A DNA stretch of 64,000 nucleotides from Branchiostoma floridae (GCF_000003815.2 NC_049994.1:9771148-9835147), one strand, 5' to 3'; positions 1-13,288 are shown, numbered from the stretch's first letter. Numbers and translations: made by a program. The notes: generated by a model not told the origin, from the letters alone.

Positions 1-1110
1 AGCAAGCAAATAACTAGCAACAGGACAAGCTACAAATAGACGGCTGGCAGGAAACCTTCATCTTACAAATGTTTAATACTTAAATTGAGTGTGTACAAAC
101 GTGCATACTTCTCTATGACTACAGTTTCTCAATATTCCAATTCAGCACTACTTTTCTCAAGTCTGAGAACCATCGACTTAGCTTGTTCTGGCCTTACCAC
201 ACTACATCAGTCAGTTTTTCTATGCCATTGGCATAAGAGGACACTTCTATAGGTTAGTGGTTTATCTAAGGATTAGCAATGCTATTACCACAAAATTGCT
301 TCTCCTCCACTAATGCTGCCCAGCAGATTGTATGTGATTGACTTTGACTTTTGCTGACTATTCAGCCTGAAGGCTTTTGCCGAAATGGAGCCAACTATCT
401 CCCTATTTGGTCTGGGCTGACCACTCGCTGATGGAAGACCTTAATGGCTGCTCATGCAGAAGATGGCTGCAAGATTTGTGCAGCGAAATGATCGCTACGG
501 CACAGACTAACAGATGGCCAAAACCACGTCATCTGTATCATTCGTCTGCAATACTGCATGATGGAATTTTAAAGCAACACTGACATGATATTGCAATTTA
601 AGGAGTTGGGCAGGGACAATATTTGAAGAAGAGGTTGGATTATAACTTCATATCACCATCATAAAATCACGAAAATCAAGACAGGTGTCATTCTCACTAA
701 TTGCAAGCCATAAGGAACATTAGATACATTTCAAAATCCTCCCACAGAGAACAGTCAAATAATGTTACGTTCAAGATTGTTAAGTAGAGTTAGAAATTTT
801 GTACAACATACTAGTTAAAAGATAATGACTAGCTGACATCTTAGAGCATGCACGTATATGTACATGAACATTATACTCTCATCTGGCCTACATGGGAACA
901 TGGTACCTACTATTCACAGTGATGAAATGTGGCATGTAGGTGAACCTAATATAGCACTACCTACCACATAAACAAGTGCTTTAAAAAAGCTGGCATTTTG
1001 CCAAGGTTTGCGTGTGTACACGGTTTTTTTCTAGTTATTGGAATGTGCTGAAACTATTGTTTATATTAAATGGATGTAAAAAGGAAACAAGAACAATTTA
1101 AAATCACCCT

Positions 1111-1400
1111 CCCCTGGACTCGATCCCGGACCGTAGCTCTGCAAATCAGGCTGACGTCAGAGGTATTTGTGTAGTGACCCCTGAACCCGGAAGTCACTTC
1201 TCTGCATCATAGCGCACTTTTCAGAAAATGATATCTCAGCAATCGTATACCCCTGCTTTAACATTTTTACATTGTCACGGTCTCCATAGTACATACTACA
1301 AATCTGGTAAGTTAGAAGGTCCAGTTCTTTTTCGATAATACAGGGCGATCAATGAAAAATCGTGGCAATTTCCATTTTCGCACTGGAAATCCTACTAATG
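1111..1400. repeat. Dispersed repeat, copy 1
   Basis: Shares GCAAATCAGGCTGACG, ATATCTCA-CAATC, TTTTTACATTG, CTCCATA-TACATACTACAA, CTGGTAAGTT and GGCGATCAAT in order with 3295-3540. The left end, on the minus strand, has a T-arm-like GGGATCGAGTCC, so a tRNA-derived part is possible. Confidence 0.7.
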
Positions 1401-2079
1401 TCATAGGGTTTCCAGTCGAAATTGTTTTGTACCCAGGGGAATCAGAACATTTGTGTTCCCTAATAGAGGGTGTTGATTTATGAAAAATAAAAGTTACAGA
1501 ACAAAAATCGGACCTTCCGTTCCAGAGATATGGCCCTTTAAAGTTGCTGGGCCATGGGCGGTGTCCGCAGGTGTGGCGCCAGGTGTGAAAATCGCATTTC
1601 TAATTAGCAATAATTAAGAAAGTAAAAACATTGTGCCACTCAAAAGTTCTTTTCTGCACAGTCCAAGTAGTATTTTGTAGCAATCAAGTAAAGATAAGAT
1701 GTTTATTTGCCTTTTTCTTTCACTACAGGTGAGGTCAACCTGCTGAAAATTAAGTTTTTTCAGCATGGCACATGCACAGCTGGAAAAGTGGCCAATTATT
1801 TCCAGATGACCCCTTTTTGAAGAGCGATAATCAATAAACTGTTCATCCTATAACTAAGATATTTCAGATATTGGAAATATGTAGTAGATTCTCTTAACAC
1901 AGTTTATTGCAGACATTCTAGAGACATGGTTACGAGATTATGTGTAATCAAAAATATTAATTTGTAACATATCTCAAAAGGTCAAAGGTCATCGGCACCT
2001 GTCACTTATATAAGTCCACATAAAAAATTACCTATCAACATTCTTCTCTATCTCAGTGACAAGTATCACATGTTTAATA

Positions 2080-2260
2080 CAACAGAATAGAAATAGTTTA
2101 GATAATTTCCACACCAATTATGCAAATTAGCTTCTGATTTGCATAATTAATATTTAATTACATGAAGCATCACTTAATCTATCTACATACCAATAATCAT
2201 GATGATCCGTCAACCCCTTCTTGAGTTATTCCCTTTCACAGTCTGACCATAAGCATTGAA
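2080..2260. repeat. Repeat with an inverted pair of POU octamers (copy 1)
   Basis: ATGCAAAT at 2120-2127 and ATTTGCAT at 2137-2144, start spacing 17, followed by AATTACATGAAGCATCACTT and ATCTATCTACATAC. The same sequence follows the pair at 33487-33511. Confidence 0.7.
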
Positions 2261-3294
2261 TATCAGCATACCTTACTACTAAAGGGTTTTGGCACATGCT
2301 AATTCTAAATTTGCCATCAAAACTATCACATTTCACCAGGAAATACTACTTTTACGACATCTAATGACCAAAAGTATATAAAAATATTACCTATGAACCA
2401 TGACCACCTGACTTTGTAACTGGTTTATTCAAGTTTATTGAACAATTGATAATTCTTTGACATTACAACATATGTTTGAAAAGACTTGGTAGCTCCTCTT
2501 CTAAGCTGCACAGCTTTGAATGGTTGATACATTGTAATTCTCCCTCTGTGCCATCTAAATTTCTTCTATGATGTTCCAGGTGCTATTCCCAATGCAGCAT
2601 CTTGCAAATCTGAAAACTTTTAACATTGGAAATATCAGCAAAAACCTCTATGCCCTTGATATCACATTCAACAACAAACACAACTTGCTATGTTATTGAT
2701 TTTTTGGATCTTACAAGGTAAAAATTGAACTTCAGTGATCATCTCAACGTAAATATGCTCACGTTGGACACATTTACAAATGATGTTTCCTTTCATGAAG
2801 TTGGTGACAAAGAAAACAAAAGTTTTGCGTCTCAAACTTGAAACAAACGTGTCCGAACATACAATGTATCTACACTTATAAAGGCTATCTGTATACAATT
2901 AATGAATATCAATACGCTAATTATTTACATGGAAACGAGAATATTTTGATAATTATGGACCCGCCTAACTAAATTTATATGCAGGGTCCTACGGCCGTAA
3001 CTCACGGCCCGGACTCGGCACACCACACGGAGCGAGTAGCACATGTTGAACATTCACATCGCTAACTCACAACAAACCTACACATGTTATACATCATTTT
3101 AAAGCTTAGAAACCGCTTGTTACACACATGGATGCAACTTTTTGAAAAAATAAGACATCAATGGTGAAAAATGCCATCTAAATTTGCAAACTGGAGGTAA
3201 ACCACCTTAAAATTGCGGTACAAGAAAGTTTCACGTACCAAATTGTAGCTTGTTTTCTTGTCTATCCAATCCTACCATATATGGGTTGCTTCCA

Positions 3295-3540
3295 AATAAG
3301 GCTGAGATGCAAATCAGGCTGACGCAACGCCATGCCCGCAGAGCGCTCGAACAGGTAAACGCGGAAGTGACTTTCCCGTCTCGCGAGGCATTTTCCCGAA
3401 GGCCATATCTCAACAATCTTTTATCCCCTGCTTAAAATTTTTACATTGCCAGGGCCTCCATACTACATACTACAATTCTGGTAAGTTTGAAGTTCTAGGC
3501 CTTTCTCAATTTTACACGGCGATCAATCGAAAATCGCTAC
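3295..3540. repeat. Dispersed repeat, copy 2
   Basis: Second copy of the family at 1111-1400, in the same orientation and about 2.2 kb away. Overlapping 61-codon frames on both strands are chance. Confidence 0.7.
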
Positions 3541-3901
3541 ACGCACGGAAAACACCACCGCAGCACGCATGAATATTAACTAAGTCGCAAAGGAATCTGG
3601 GATAGGCTATATGTAACTGTTATATATATATATACACGATTTATTTGGAAAACATTTCATCTTTATGAATTGGTAATACAACGTTAAAATGTAAGAGCAA
3701 TAATTTAATTATATGCTGCATCAATCTTAGGAATATCATACTTCATTCATTTAATCTAATCAAATATCAGGCCCCATTACGGACCACAGACAATGACTCA
3801 CGACAGAGCTTTTAAGTTGTATACAAATGCATTGCAGATTTTGAACAGGTCCGTTCATCTCAACATCACTCCATCACAACGGCGACTATTCTGGTCTCAG
3901 G

Positions 3902-3929
3902 GCATTTTGCCGCTAAGGCGGCAAAATGC
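3902..3929. repeat. Perfect 12-bp hairpin
   Basis: GCATTTTGCCGC, TAAG, GCGGCAAAATGC: two exact 12-base arms with a 4-base loop. Isolated; possibly the remains of a foldback element. Confidence 0.75.
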
Positions 3930-4404
3930 AAAAAGCAGGCAAGTTAACATGTACATGTTTCTGCATACTATGACTATACATGTAGGTGATATGGAAATGT
4001 CCTATACTAAACTGCTCATGTCACATAAACACAGACTAAAAGTCTGAATTGCATTCTGCTCACTCCTTGCCATTTTTCCAGAGACCTTTACCTCTAGACA
4101 CAAAACACACAGTACAGAACGTACATGCATAGCGGCATGCGGCCACTTACAGGTCACTGACATGTTAAACTTAAATGGAAACTGTAGCCGGAATCAGTTC
4201 TACCTGACAGGAGACCACCCAAGTTTAATCTGATGAACGGAAAACACAAGTCTGATCGGAAAGTGGGGTGTAAAATACTTAGATGCTTTTACACAATGTA
4301 GTTCCTTTATAAAAGGAGTGCTTATGATTATACATCTAGTTTTACTTATTGCTAAATATATTATAGTTTTTTGGCAAATACAACATTTCATTTACAGTAC
4401 ACCC

Positions 4405-4460
4405 AAAAGCAGTAACTCACGCAACTGGATATGATTTTGGAAATGGTCAGACGTTTCAGA
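4405..4460 (+). repeat. Fragment of the GCAACTGGATATGAT hairpin family
   Basis: Matches one arm of the MITE at 30660-30777: AAAAGCAGTAACTC, CAACTGGATATGATTTTGG and AAATGGTCAGACG in the same order. Only one arm remains. Confidence 0.6.
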
Positions 4461-4784
4461 TGGCATCCACCATCTTTAGTCGTGAGTGACATGAAGTGAT
4501 CTTGGAGAAACTGGTCTTTTGTACCCTAACTATGAATGCAAAAGAGCTGAAGACAAATGCAGGAAACAAAGTGAAAAAAAAATCAAGCTGAAGACGATTT
4601 TAGATTCCAATGGGAAACAAAGGATATCATGAAATTCAACTGGCTGCAGTATACCTTGGTATGGCCACCTTCAGAGTGTGGATGAAGAGGAGAGACCCAG
4701 AATGGCTTTCACAATGACCATGGTATTGACAACATGTGGTGAGACTGTCACCTCCTCAACCTGCAGAGTGTTATCCAGAGGCAC

Positions 4785-4875
4785 CTGCAGTGATAGTCCA
4801 TCTATCCATGACATCTCTGTGCAAGCCTCGCATAACCTTTGGGAAGCAACCATTGATAAACTGGAATGTGGGCGA
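4785..4875 (-). CDS. Candidate small exon (speculative)
   Basis: Minus strand: acceptor CTCTCACAG, then in phase 0 SPTFQFINGCFPKVMRGLHR and DVMDRWTITA, to donor CAG/GTGCCT. A second frame is open for longer (QRLCEACTEMSWIDGL, LDNTLQVEEVTVSPHVV). Base composition is more codon-like than the flanks and the phase fits the candidate exon at 5181-5238. Not recognised. Confidence 0.15.
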
Positions 4876-5180
4876 CTGTGAGAGACTGCTTATGAATTGT
4901 ATATGATAGTACACTTGTCCCAATTGCATTTCATTATTCAGATAATACACTAATCATAACTCTACAAGCAATCTAAGGCAGGATAAACAATGATCATGAC
5001 AGCTACACATGTATAATAGCACAAAAATGTTGTGAAAGTGTATAATCCTGTAGAAGTCACAGTCTGGTTATGCCCTGTTACAGATAGGAACACCGGGAAA
5101 GATCAGACAGCTTGGTTCTTGTCAATGTCACCGTCAACTAGAACGAGGTTGTCACATGTGACCCAAGGCTGCATACACAC

Positions 5181-5238
5181 CTTGATTGCTGTCAGTGCAG
5201 AAATGCCGTTAGAGTTGACGCACTCGTAATGGGCCCCA
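5181..5238 (-). CDS. Candidate small exon with an Ig-like motif (speculative)
   Basis: Minus strand: acceptor ATTTCAG, then SGAHYECVNSNGISALTAIK (first residue completed by the previous exon), then AAG and donor GTGTGT in phase 0. G-H-Y-E-C-V-N-S-N-G resembles the F-strand motif GxYxCxAxNxxG of an immunoglobulin domain. The frame stays open for about 80 codons around it. Could be chance. Confidence 0.2.
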
Positions 5239-5354
5239 CTGAAATCATTTTCAGGAAATAAAGACTCATGGCTTTGACCAGTGATGTATTGGAGATTATT
5301 GCAGAGTGGCACAAAGTACCTATACCAAGAGCTATTACTCAGGTACACTGGGTG

Positions 5355-5452
5355 CCTGGGGCGATGTATGCCAGTCTTACGGGTTGTGGGTTGTGCAAAC
5401 TTGGGCAGTGTACATGTATGTCAGTCTTATGGGTTGTGGGTAGTACAAAAAT
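5355..5452. repeat. Two-unit tandem repeat, ~50 bp
   Basis: ATGTATGCCAGTCTTACGGG and ATGTATGTCAGTCTTATGGG, each followed by TTGTGGGT-GT-CAAA, stand about 50 bases apart. Confidence 0.7.
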
Positions 5453-5489
5453 CATTTTTCCTGCAAAGGGAGCTTTAGAACACCTTAGT

Positions 5490-5665
5490 CTGATGGATGA
5501 TGATCGTCGTCATCATTATGGGCAGGTTGCCCTGACCAGGTCCACTGTCTCCCTCCAGACAACTCTGTCCCCCATAGCGTTCTTTAAATCCTCGACTGGA
5601 ACCCCAACAACGATACTGCTTCTAAAAATGTTGCCCCTTATGATATCTACAACAATGCTCATATC
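5490..5665 (-). pseudogene. Possible LINE reverse-transcriptase C-terminal scrap
   Basis: One minus-strand frame reads VEDLKNAMGDRVVWRETVDL then VRATCP-stop, followed by GATGATGACGACGATCATCA. The D-R-WR-VDLVRA ending and the trailing GAT/GAC run resemble the ends of some LINE reverse transcriptases. Only about 50 residues remain. Identification is by pattern memory and uncertain. Confidence 0.3.
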
Positions 5666-6749
5666 TACCTGTCAGGTTTTCACAAATATATACATCCAGT
5701 CTGAGAGTTTATACATCTTAACACCAGACTGGATTCTCACGGTTCAATTTAAAATGTGGTTTAATTGTAGAAACCCTTTCACAACAAAACATTATGTCTT
5801 TTATGTTTTGGCTCCAAATGTATCTACTTAATGGAAAATGGAAAATAAAGTTAATTTATTGTGGGAACGTAAGTTTTGTAAAGGGAAAGGAAAGGAAGTT
5901 TTCATGGTGTTTTGAGTTTGCTGTTGAAACACTACTGTAGTACATGTGTTTAATACTGTAACTGTACACTGAAAACGCACAGTCACAGTGGTGAGGTAAT
6001 TAGGAAAACCTCAGTAAGAAAACCACCACGAACATTTCCATACTTATAGTAATATACATGTACAGTTTACAAAGATTCACATTTTTCTTTTCTTACTCTA
6101 GGTACTACAGCCCTAGACATGATTTGCTTCTGCCCGACCCTGTCTGTCCGACAGGTCGGTCCATTAAGACGCAGTCTCCCCACAGGTGCAATTCTGCAGA
6201 TATCATGTCAAGCCACCATCACGCTGCCTTGTCCCGACGGACCACTCTAAAAGCACCGCACCAGAACTTGCTTCATATCACACGACCCAGTAATGGGTGA
6301 ACCCATCCTCCGCTAGTCTATTTTCAAAGGTTGAAAGGCATGGCTGATAGGATTCCTTAATATATGTATGTGTATGTTCCATCTAATCTACTTGAAATTC
6401 CACACAAGCTTGCACGTTTCTATCAGAGTCAAAGGATGGCATCCTCTGGAGACACAAGATATGCTGCAAAGGTGTGAAAAGTTCCAAAATGTATGTGGGC
6501 TCTGGGCAATCATGGTGAATCGTTCCTATTCATTAATGATCAGTGGCAAAAGTCAACTATCAACAATTACTAAGACTGCTTTCAACCCTCGACTGGCAGT
6601 GTGTTATCAGATATGTACAGGAGTTGCTGTCTAATAATTATAGTTACCACAATATCCATTACGGTTTCTGTTGGAAGTTTGGTAAATGTTACATCAAAAG
6701 TTTGTCTGTATACAATATCTTTTCTGGCAAACTACATGTATAGAGAGTA

Positions 6750-6957
6750 CTGTAAATGCAGAAATGTTCGCGGTAGATTAATGTTCGCGGTTTTCGCGGT
6801 GACCACTTTACCGCGAATTTAAAACCACCGCGAACATTTTTCTATTATGGTATAAGACTGCAGTCTATGGTGTTACCGCGAACTTAAATCCACCGCGAAA
6901 AGTCCCTTTTCCCGCTACCGCGAAATTAAATCACCGCGAACTTAAATGCATTTACAG
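6750..6957. mobile_element. TA-flanked CGCGAA-rich MITE, 208 bp
   Basis: Ends CTGTAAATGCA and TGCATTTACAG, with TA on each side (6748-6749 and 6958-6959). Inside, CGCGGT/ACCGCGAA words recur and pair across the centre. Diverged relatives with TACTGT ends and GGTGGTTTTAT words appear at about 28.92-29.15, 48.02-48.19 and 63.02-63.20 kb, so the family is common here. Confidence 0.8.
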
Positions 6958-6999
6958 TATATCCTTAAAAGGCAAAGACGACCTTATACAATATGTTCT

Positions 7000-8450
7000 G
7001 TGAAAGCGTTCTAACTTTGCAAAGGGTTCACAAACTCTAATAAACTAGGCTTCTAGTAAGATCTGGATTTGCAGAATCTATTTACAGATTAGCAACCATC
7101 TGTCGCAAGGAAAACTTCTATTTTCAAGAAAGATTACTTTTATGCACTGATCAATAAGAGATTGAGAATACTCTGGGTGTATCCAAACCTACCAGTCTTG
7201 GCCATAGCTGAGGCTTCAGCTAAAAACTGTGATGCTAAGGTCTGGGCCTAAACTATTTTGTAAATGTTCAAAGAACTGGTGAGTAGGACTTCTCACTACA
7301 TTCATTGTCAATCCTACTCTGGAAGCCACCTGTCCATTTTGGAATAAAGAATGTACCAAAAAGTACCAGGATAGGAGCTTTCAAATTGAAGAAAAATAAT
7401 TCTAAAAGCACCAAGTACAAATCAGCCATGAAAAAACATACGTCTTGCAGCCAATTATAAGAACACTTATTTTATATCTTAAGGTATTGCCTTCAGGCCA
7501 TTTGATTTGATTACATGGATGACATCCGCCCGCACATCACTTTTTGTCCATTTTGAACACCATTTACCACTATACTGTAAATAATACAAAGAAGCCACAA
7601 AATGAGCAACAGTTACTATATGCCGTAGATTGCCAAAAAAAGTAATGCAAAATATACGCTATTGTTGTAGAATGTCAAAGTTAATTCCAACGTCAAAGAA
7701 CAAGGTGTGGAAGAACAAAAATGAAGAATCTATAGTTCAGAATAACTTTTTTTTTGCACGCTTGCATCAGTTTGGGGTTCCCAATGGATGTCATCCATAC
7801 AATCGAATCAACATGGCCTTTGTCACAAGAAAAGAAATTAGCAAAGCAAGGGAAAAATGGAACACATATTGTACAGACTTCAGACTCCCCTTTCCATTGC
7901 AACAAGAAAATATAAAGCAGTTACTTAATAATCTAAACCAAATGCAATATCACGCATCAGAATATTAAAATAAATGCAAGATCAAAACGGAGTAAAATAT
8001 AATACGGTGCTCACTGCTTTGAATAAAGAAAAAGCAATAAAACTGTTCATCAAGAGGTATGTAAACATTAATATACCTAACAGCGTCGTACAACGCTCCA
8101 TGTATTTTGATACTGGTAATACCCTAACTCAATGTGCAGCTGGTGTTCCATATCCCCAAACAATTTATGTCCCACTAGGGGGACACAAAACCCGTTTTAC
8201 ACCCTCTCAATTAATGACCAACGGGAGCCCAGAATTATGTTCCTTGCCACCCGAGGGAACGCCGCGTATGTATAATTAACACATCAATTGCACATTCCGG
8301 GCTTCTCGGGTCATGTGGTATAACGTGTCCAACATATCACCCTCGCAAAGCCGTCAATCGTCCGCGGACAAGTGAACATCAGACAACATACACCGGTCAC
8401 CTGACGTTCTGAAAGCCACTTGAAATTGAGAACATTTGTGACCGTTTCTC
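7000..8450. other. Unassigned tract with two small consecutive plus-strand frames
   Basis: Frames at 7630-7968 (112 codons) and 7974-8279 (101 codons) follow each other but share no recognisable domain and have AT-driven codon use (many K, N, I). I do not call them genes. The 8.22-8.45 kb part is richer in CpG. Confidence 0.4.
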
Positions 8451-8502
8451 AAAGTCAGCTATCTTCATAACTGCGCATCATCTGTGACGGAAATAAACTT
8501 AC

Positions 8503-8716
8503 CATGAGACAGACGGGTACGTGCTCTTTCAAATGGTATTTCAAGACGGTACCCCTTGAAATTTGGAGAATTACCTACGAGATACAAAGTGACTGGCGCA
8601 AGACAGAGAAGGAAGGCTGATACAAGGCAACTGAACAGATGAGAAATTTTGCAACGTAAGGCTGTCTTGCCGTAACAGTACATGATGTCATAGTTTATAG
8701 CTTCCCAGTACATCAT
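8503..8716 (-). CDS. Candidate first coding exon with a signal anchor (unidentified)
   Basis: The minus-strand frame runs from an ATG at 8716 (alternative at about 8683) to a strong donor, CATG then GTAAGT, ending at 8503 in phase 1. It includes the hydrophobic run LFSCLVSAFLLCLAPVTLYL then VGNSPNFKGYRLEIPFERAR, like an N-terminal signal anchor followed by a lumenal or extracellular stem. The 8.2-8.5 kb flank is relatively CpG-rich. The protein is not recognised; no expression or homology evidence is available. Confidence 0.25.
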
Positions 8717-11700
8717 TTACCATAATGTGTCCTGTCATAGCTCTGGTATGTGAAACGCTGTATAAATCCTCTTAGTTATTACTCCTCCGATAGACTTGGA
8801 TGCCTTTATCTTTAAAGTTGCAGCTGCTCTGCTTGTAACTTCACTTTACAAAAAAAGTACTAAAACAATAATAAACACAATTTTACAATCAATCTACTAC
8901 ATGTACATAAATGAAAATGACAAATACACCTACACATATGATAGTGCAGTAACAATCTCTGTGATGTATTCATGGTATGATGAAGAATACTGTTCTGCCT
9001 CCTAGGCAAAATTAGCATACATCATAATTTGTCAACATTGTGGTTTCAGTTATTAATGATGAATCATGATAAAGTTGGTTGGTAGAGAGTGGCTGATGCA
9101 TGCATCTGTAAGGGCCTGTGTTATAAACCAAATACAATCTTTATCTTATGGCCAACAACATAAATGCTTTGATTTACAGGTACAGTAACTGTTAGCAAGT
9201 GTTACAGTACATGATAAGACAATTCTACATAAACAATGCTTGCACGTACGAATCATTTGCCCAAATGGCAATCTATTTTCTGTATTTATTAATTTTAGAG
9301 TGTGTGAATGCACTGCGCATCTACTTCAATGTTATTGTAATGTATGTATTATTATATTGTAATATATCATCCAGCGTCCAACATCCATTGCACGCAAGTT
9401 ATTTTCTTCATCCTTATACATCAGATCTTAATATGTAAGTCACAATTGTATAAAATTACGTTAACTTAGGCAACAAGGAGTGCTAAAATTTGGCACAACT
9501 TGCAAGAAGCTTGACAATGTGTTCTTTCACCTAATTTGAATCCTTAGTTTGAACCAAAGGAGTACACATATATATTCATAGTGCGCAATGAATTATACTT
9601 TAATGCACATGCACTATATTCATGACTCCTGCGTATTTACAATTAATATGATGAGAAATAAATCATTTAATGATTCATGGTGCTTCCAATAAGTGATAAA
9701 AGATTTTCCTTGTTAAAATAAGATCCCTGTATGATGATTTATCACATTGGGCAAAAGGTCTTCTTATTCCAATTTTTGCTGGAACTGATAGAAATAAAAA
9801 GATGACTACCACACTGAAGTTGACAGCTTCAAAAATACTATTGCTATCATGGCCAAAAATAATGTCATTTACATTTTGCACTCCCTCGTTTTTGAATGCC
9901 ATGGTGCAGATGTTACATTGTCAGATAGTTATTTTGTAATATCAAAACATAAGAGAATTTTTAAAAATCCAATCCATAAAATATTCATGTTAACACCATA
10001 TGTCAGAAATAAAAGCTGTGTAAAACATAGACGTGGCTGTTTCCAAAATAAGCCAGAAGTTGTTAAATGTTCAAACTTCAGTACATCTAGCCTGGTTCAA
10101 AATATAGAAGTGGCTGTTTCCCAAATATGTTTTCAGCAAAATAAAGTCTCTTAAGATACATAAACATCAGAGCACCAGCTAAATTCCCTAGACACAAAAA
10201 ACAGGAGGAAAGTGCCCTCGCATGTCTAGCATATGGCGGCCCTAATTTCCTCAGCACCAATAAATCAATTAAGCCATTTTTCAGAATGATTTCCTATGGA
10301 ATCATGTGTGACATCCATTAACCCAGCTTGTATGGATAGGCTTCACCGAATAACACTTACGTACACATACATGTCTATATGTAATAATAATGCACCCCTC
10401 TATGAAAAAAAATCAACATTTTTGTACAAAAGTACAAAATTTGCTATTTTGCTTGTTCTGAATTAGCAACAGAAAAGAAAATAGATAACAGTTTCTTCAA
10501 AAATCAAATCTTAGGTTTGAAGCCTTCATTCACTGCCTGCATAGAAATGTCAGCTGAAATGTGAGGGAATTTCTGAAGTAAGGTGCAAATTTGTGAAAGG
10601 AGAATGTACAAAGTCTTTAAAGTGTGACGAGCAGGAAATTGTTTCTGGAGCTGCACACCAACCTTACGGGTCTTGCCACCACCCCTAGTCCTCCCCTGTC
10701 CAGGTAAAGCCTTCCCTTCTTTCCCTGTCATCTCAGAAATCAGGACGCTCCCGACAACGTTACTCCACAGAGGACCCAGCCACAGCCCTGGTTCTAACGT
10801 CGTTAGTTCCACTAGAGTCAGATTCCCCCCTGCTACAGCACTCCCCTGAATATCACATCCGCCGGCTAGCGCACACTCCGTCGACTGGCATCATCGCGGA
10901 AACGCGGGTAATAATCAGAGACCAGGTGATCTGAGGAAATCACGCTCAGCCGGGCCATAAAAAAGAGGCTCCGACGCCAGATCCTCCTGTCGAAAGGTTC
11001 CCTCGTTTGTCAGGAAATTTCTGGGTCATTAATCATGTCTGATATTGAACCAGAGTGGTACATGGCATGCTTATATCTAAATATCCGTACCATCACTGCT
11101 CCAAAACATCACAGGCAAAAATAAGGGGAACTGTTGTATCATGTCATATTTATGGAAAGCATTTGTATATCAATTACCATACCAAGGTCATAGATACTAA
11201 CTGCAACGACATTGAATCAGAGTAGAATAAGGTACTTTTATTTCACAACCATCCCTACATTACAAGTAGAAAGAATAAGAATATTTGTATCATATAATGC
11301 TGAAGAAAAATATGCCAGGTTCTTCTAGCATCATAAATAAGTCTATATATACCACTACGAGACAGGTGAATGTACTTGGCACTTTATATTTCACTGTCCC
11401 ACCCTTTACCATAGAAAAACTTTACAGGCGGAAATAGGGTAAACACCCGTTTCATGTACATCTTTGTGAATAATGTATAATAATAACACTAATGATGATG
11501 TTTTATTTACATTCAGTCTTGAGGTATACATGTAACGGTCCTCTCATCATCAAAGACATATTATAAAGGAGGTAAAACATCCACCACAGTGATTGTTCCA
11601 CACACATAATCATGAAAAATGCATAGGACCATGCTTTAGTTACAAATGGTTGTACAGGTACGCAGCGTTCCCGCCAGGCATACGTCTTTACGTCTTTGGA

Positions 11701-13288
11701 CGCATTTTTTTCTGGAAAGACGCACTCGGCTCGGCTGAATGCGTCCATAACAAATCTGTAAGAAAGACTGACCTGTAGCACCACTGTACAAAATGTATCT
11801 GGAATCTTTAAAAAAAATCTGTCTTTATAAGAAGGAATTCTATCTTTACAATTTATACTTCAAATTGTTCACATTCCGGTCATCCCGGTAGTATGGGGCA
11901 TGGGGCGGAGCGCGGCACGTTTTACAACTAGCGGACCCATGTCTGACACACCCAGCCACGCACCAGTCAGTCTGAATTGAGTCTGAGCTGTTCGTTGCGC
12001 AATGTAAAATTTCTTGTAGTCCGTGAAATACATCTGACAGTCAGCATTCTGTAACACTGGAAGAAATCTTATGCAGATTTTATATTCTGATTTGAACATG
12101 ATACTTACTTGTCCTCATTTTCATGTATTTGTTAAAGATTTGTGGGTAATACTAGTATTGAACAAACAAACTGTTCTGCGCGAGTGTTGCACATCTCAAC
12201 AAAAGTTCTCACGCTGTGGGCAGTTGATTGGCAGTCGGTATCTTTGACAGCAGTCTAGATTGGCCACCAGGTCCAAATCCAATCATCTTAATAACCAATC
12301 AGCGTTTGATAAATGTAATGATTTTCTCTGTCATTGGTTACCGAGTATTAGCGCACGTGACGTTGTTTTGTGATATTGGTAGCCGCCCGTGTCGTTTGGC
12401 AAGTTTCTTCCCTAGCTGCTAACAATTTACTATTAAATTTTCCCCATTTATCCAAGTTACAAAAAGCGGTGCGCGGTAAATAAGTGAAGAATCCAAAACT
12501 ATACACTTTGTTTCTTATTTCCAAAATTTCTTTTGTTTCAAAAAGACAAAATTTGTGGCAAAAAAGGGGCCGCAATATTGTTGTCAAGCGTTGATCGAGT
12601 CGGCTGTGCACTGACGTTGGCCTCCGTGGCACATGGCGCTGCACGCCCCCCTCCCAAGACGGGCGGTCGATCGCAGCGCCCAGCACGTTGGAACGTCTTT
12701 CTGGCTACTGCTTCAAGGCTACACCGGCACTGATCACTGCCAAAGAGGCAGCAGATCGTCCTCCTTCGAGTAATGTATAACGTTCTTGGTCTATTTGAAA
12801 AGAAATCCAGCCAAAGATTTCACGCCGAAAACGGGGTTACCTGAGGTCGCAGGAAACAAACGCACGCTCGTGGAAAATGACGGCACGGCCTTGTAAAACC
12901 CCACCGATTCGAAAAATTTGAGTAAAATCATCGGGAAGAAAAAACACAAAGTGTGATGGCGTCGTGATTTTATCGTCTCGGAAAACTATTTGATGAGGGA
13001 GGGCGCAACATCGATCGCACGAGGTAGAAATTTTTTTTATTCAATGACGGAAGAAATTGGCAGAATTTTTCCATGAGCTGACGAACTGGCTAGAGCCCTG
13101 TTGCGAAGCATCAAAAATCCAAATTTTTCAGGTCTGGAGAAATTATACCCGGGCCAGATCACGGAAGGCTGATTCCCTGTGATTATAGTTTTTTTTTTAA
13201 TATTTACGTATTTTTGGGGTTCGAGAGGGCGGTTGTCGATGACTGAATAACGGGAGTAAAGAGGCAACCGACATCCAATCTCAAGCGC

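Larger units (their letters stand above)
1..4660. other. Gene-free tract at left edge
   Basis: AT-rich, with stops in all frames. Contains the repeats listed at 1111, 2080 and 3295, a TA run near 3624-3634 and the 3902-3929 hairpin. No exon or RNA gene recognised. Confidence 0.5.

Noticed and set aside
5268-5831. 187-codon plus-strand open frame, the second longest frame
   Set aside because: It crosses a two-unit tandem repeat and a possible minus-strand LINE scrap, has no domain or splice structure, and its composition matches non-coding flanks.
7630-8279. Two consecutive plus-strand frames of 112 and 101 codons
   Set aside because: No recognisable motifs, AT-driven amino-acid content, no supporting splice pattern.
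10504-10812. 102-codon minus-strand frame in a GC-richer block
   Set aside because: Not recognised and no convincing splice sites; kept only as part of a possible regulatory block.
12230-12340. Opposed CCAAT boxes as a bidirectional promoter
   Set aside because: No first exon could be supported on either side, and similar CCAATCAGCG words occur inside the tandem duplicates near 22.49 and 23.13 kb, so they may be repeat-derived.
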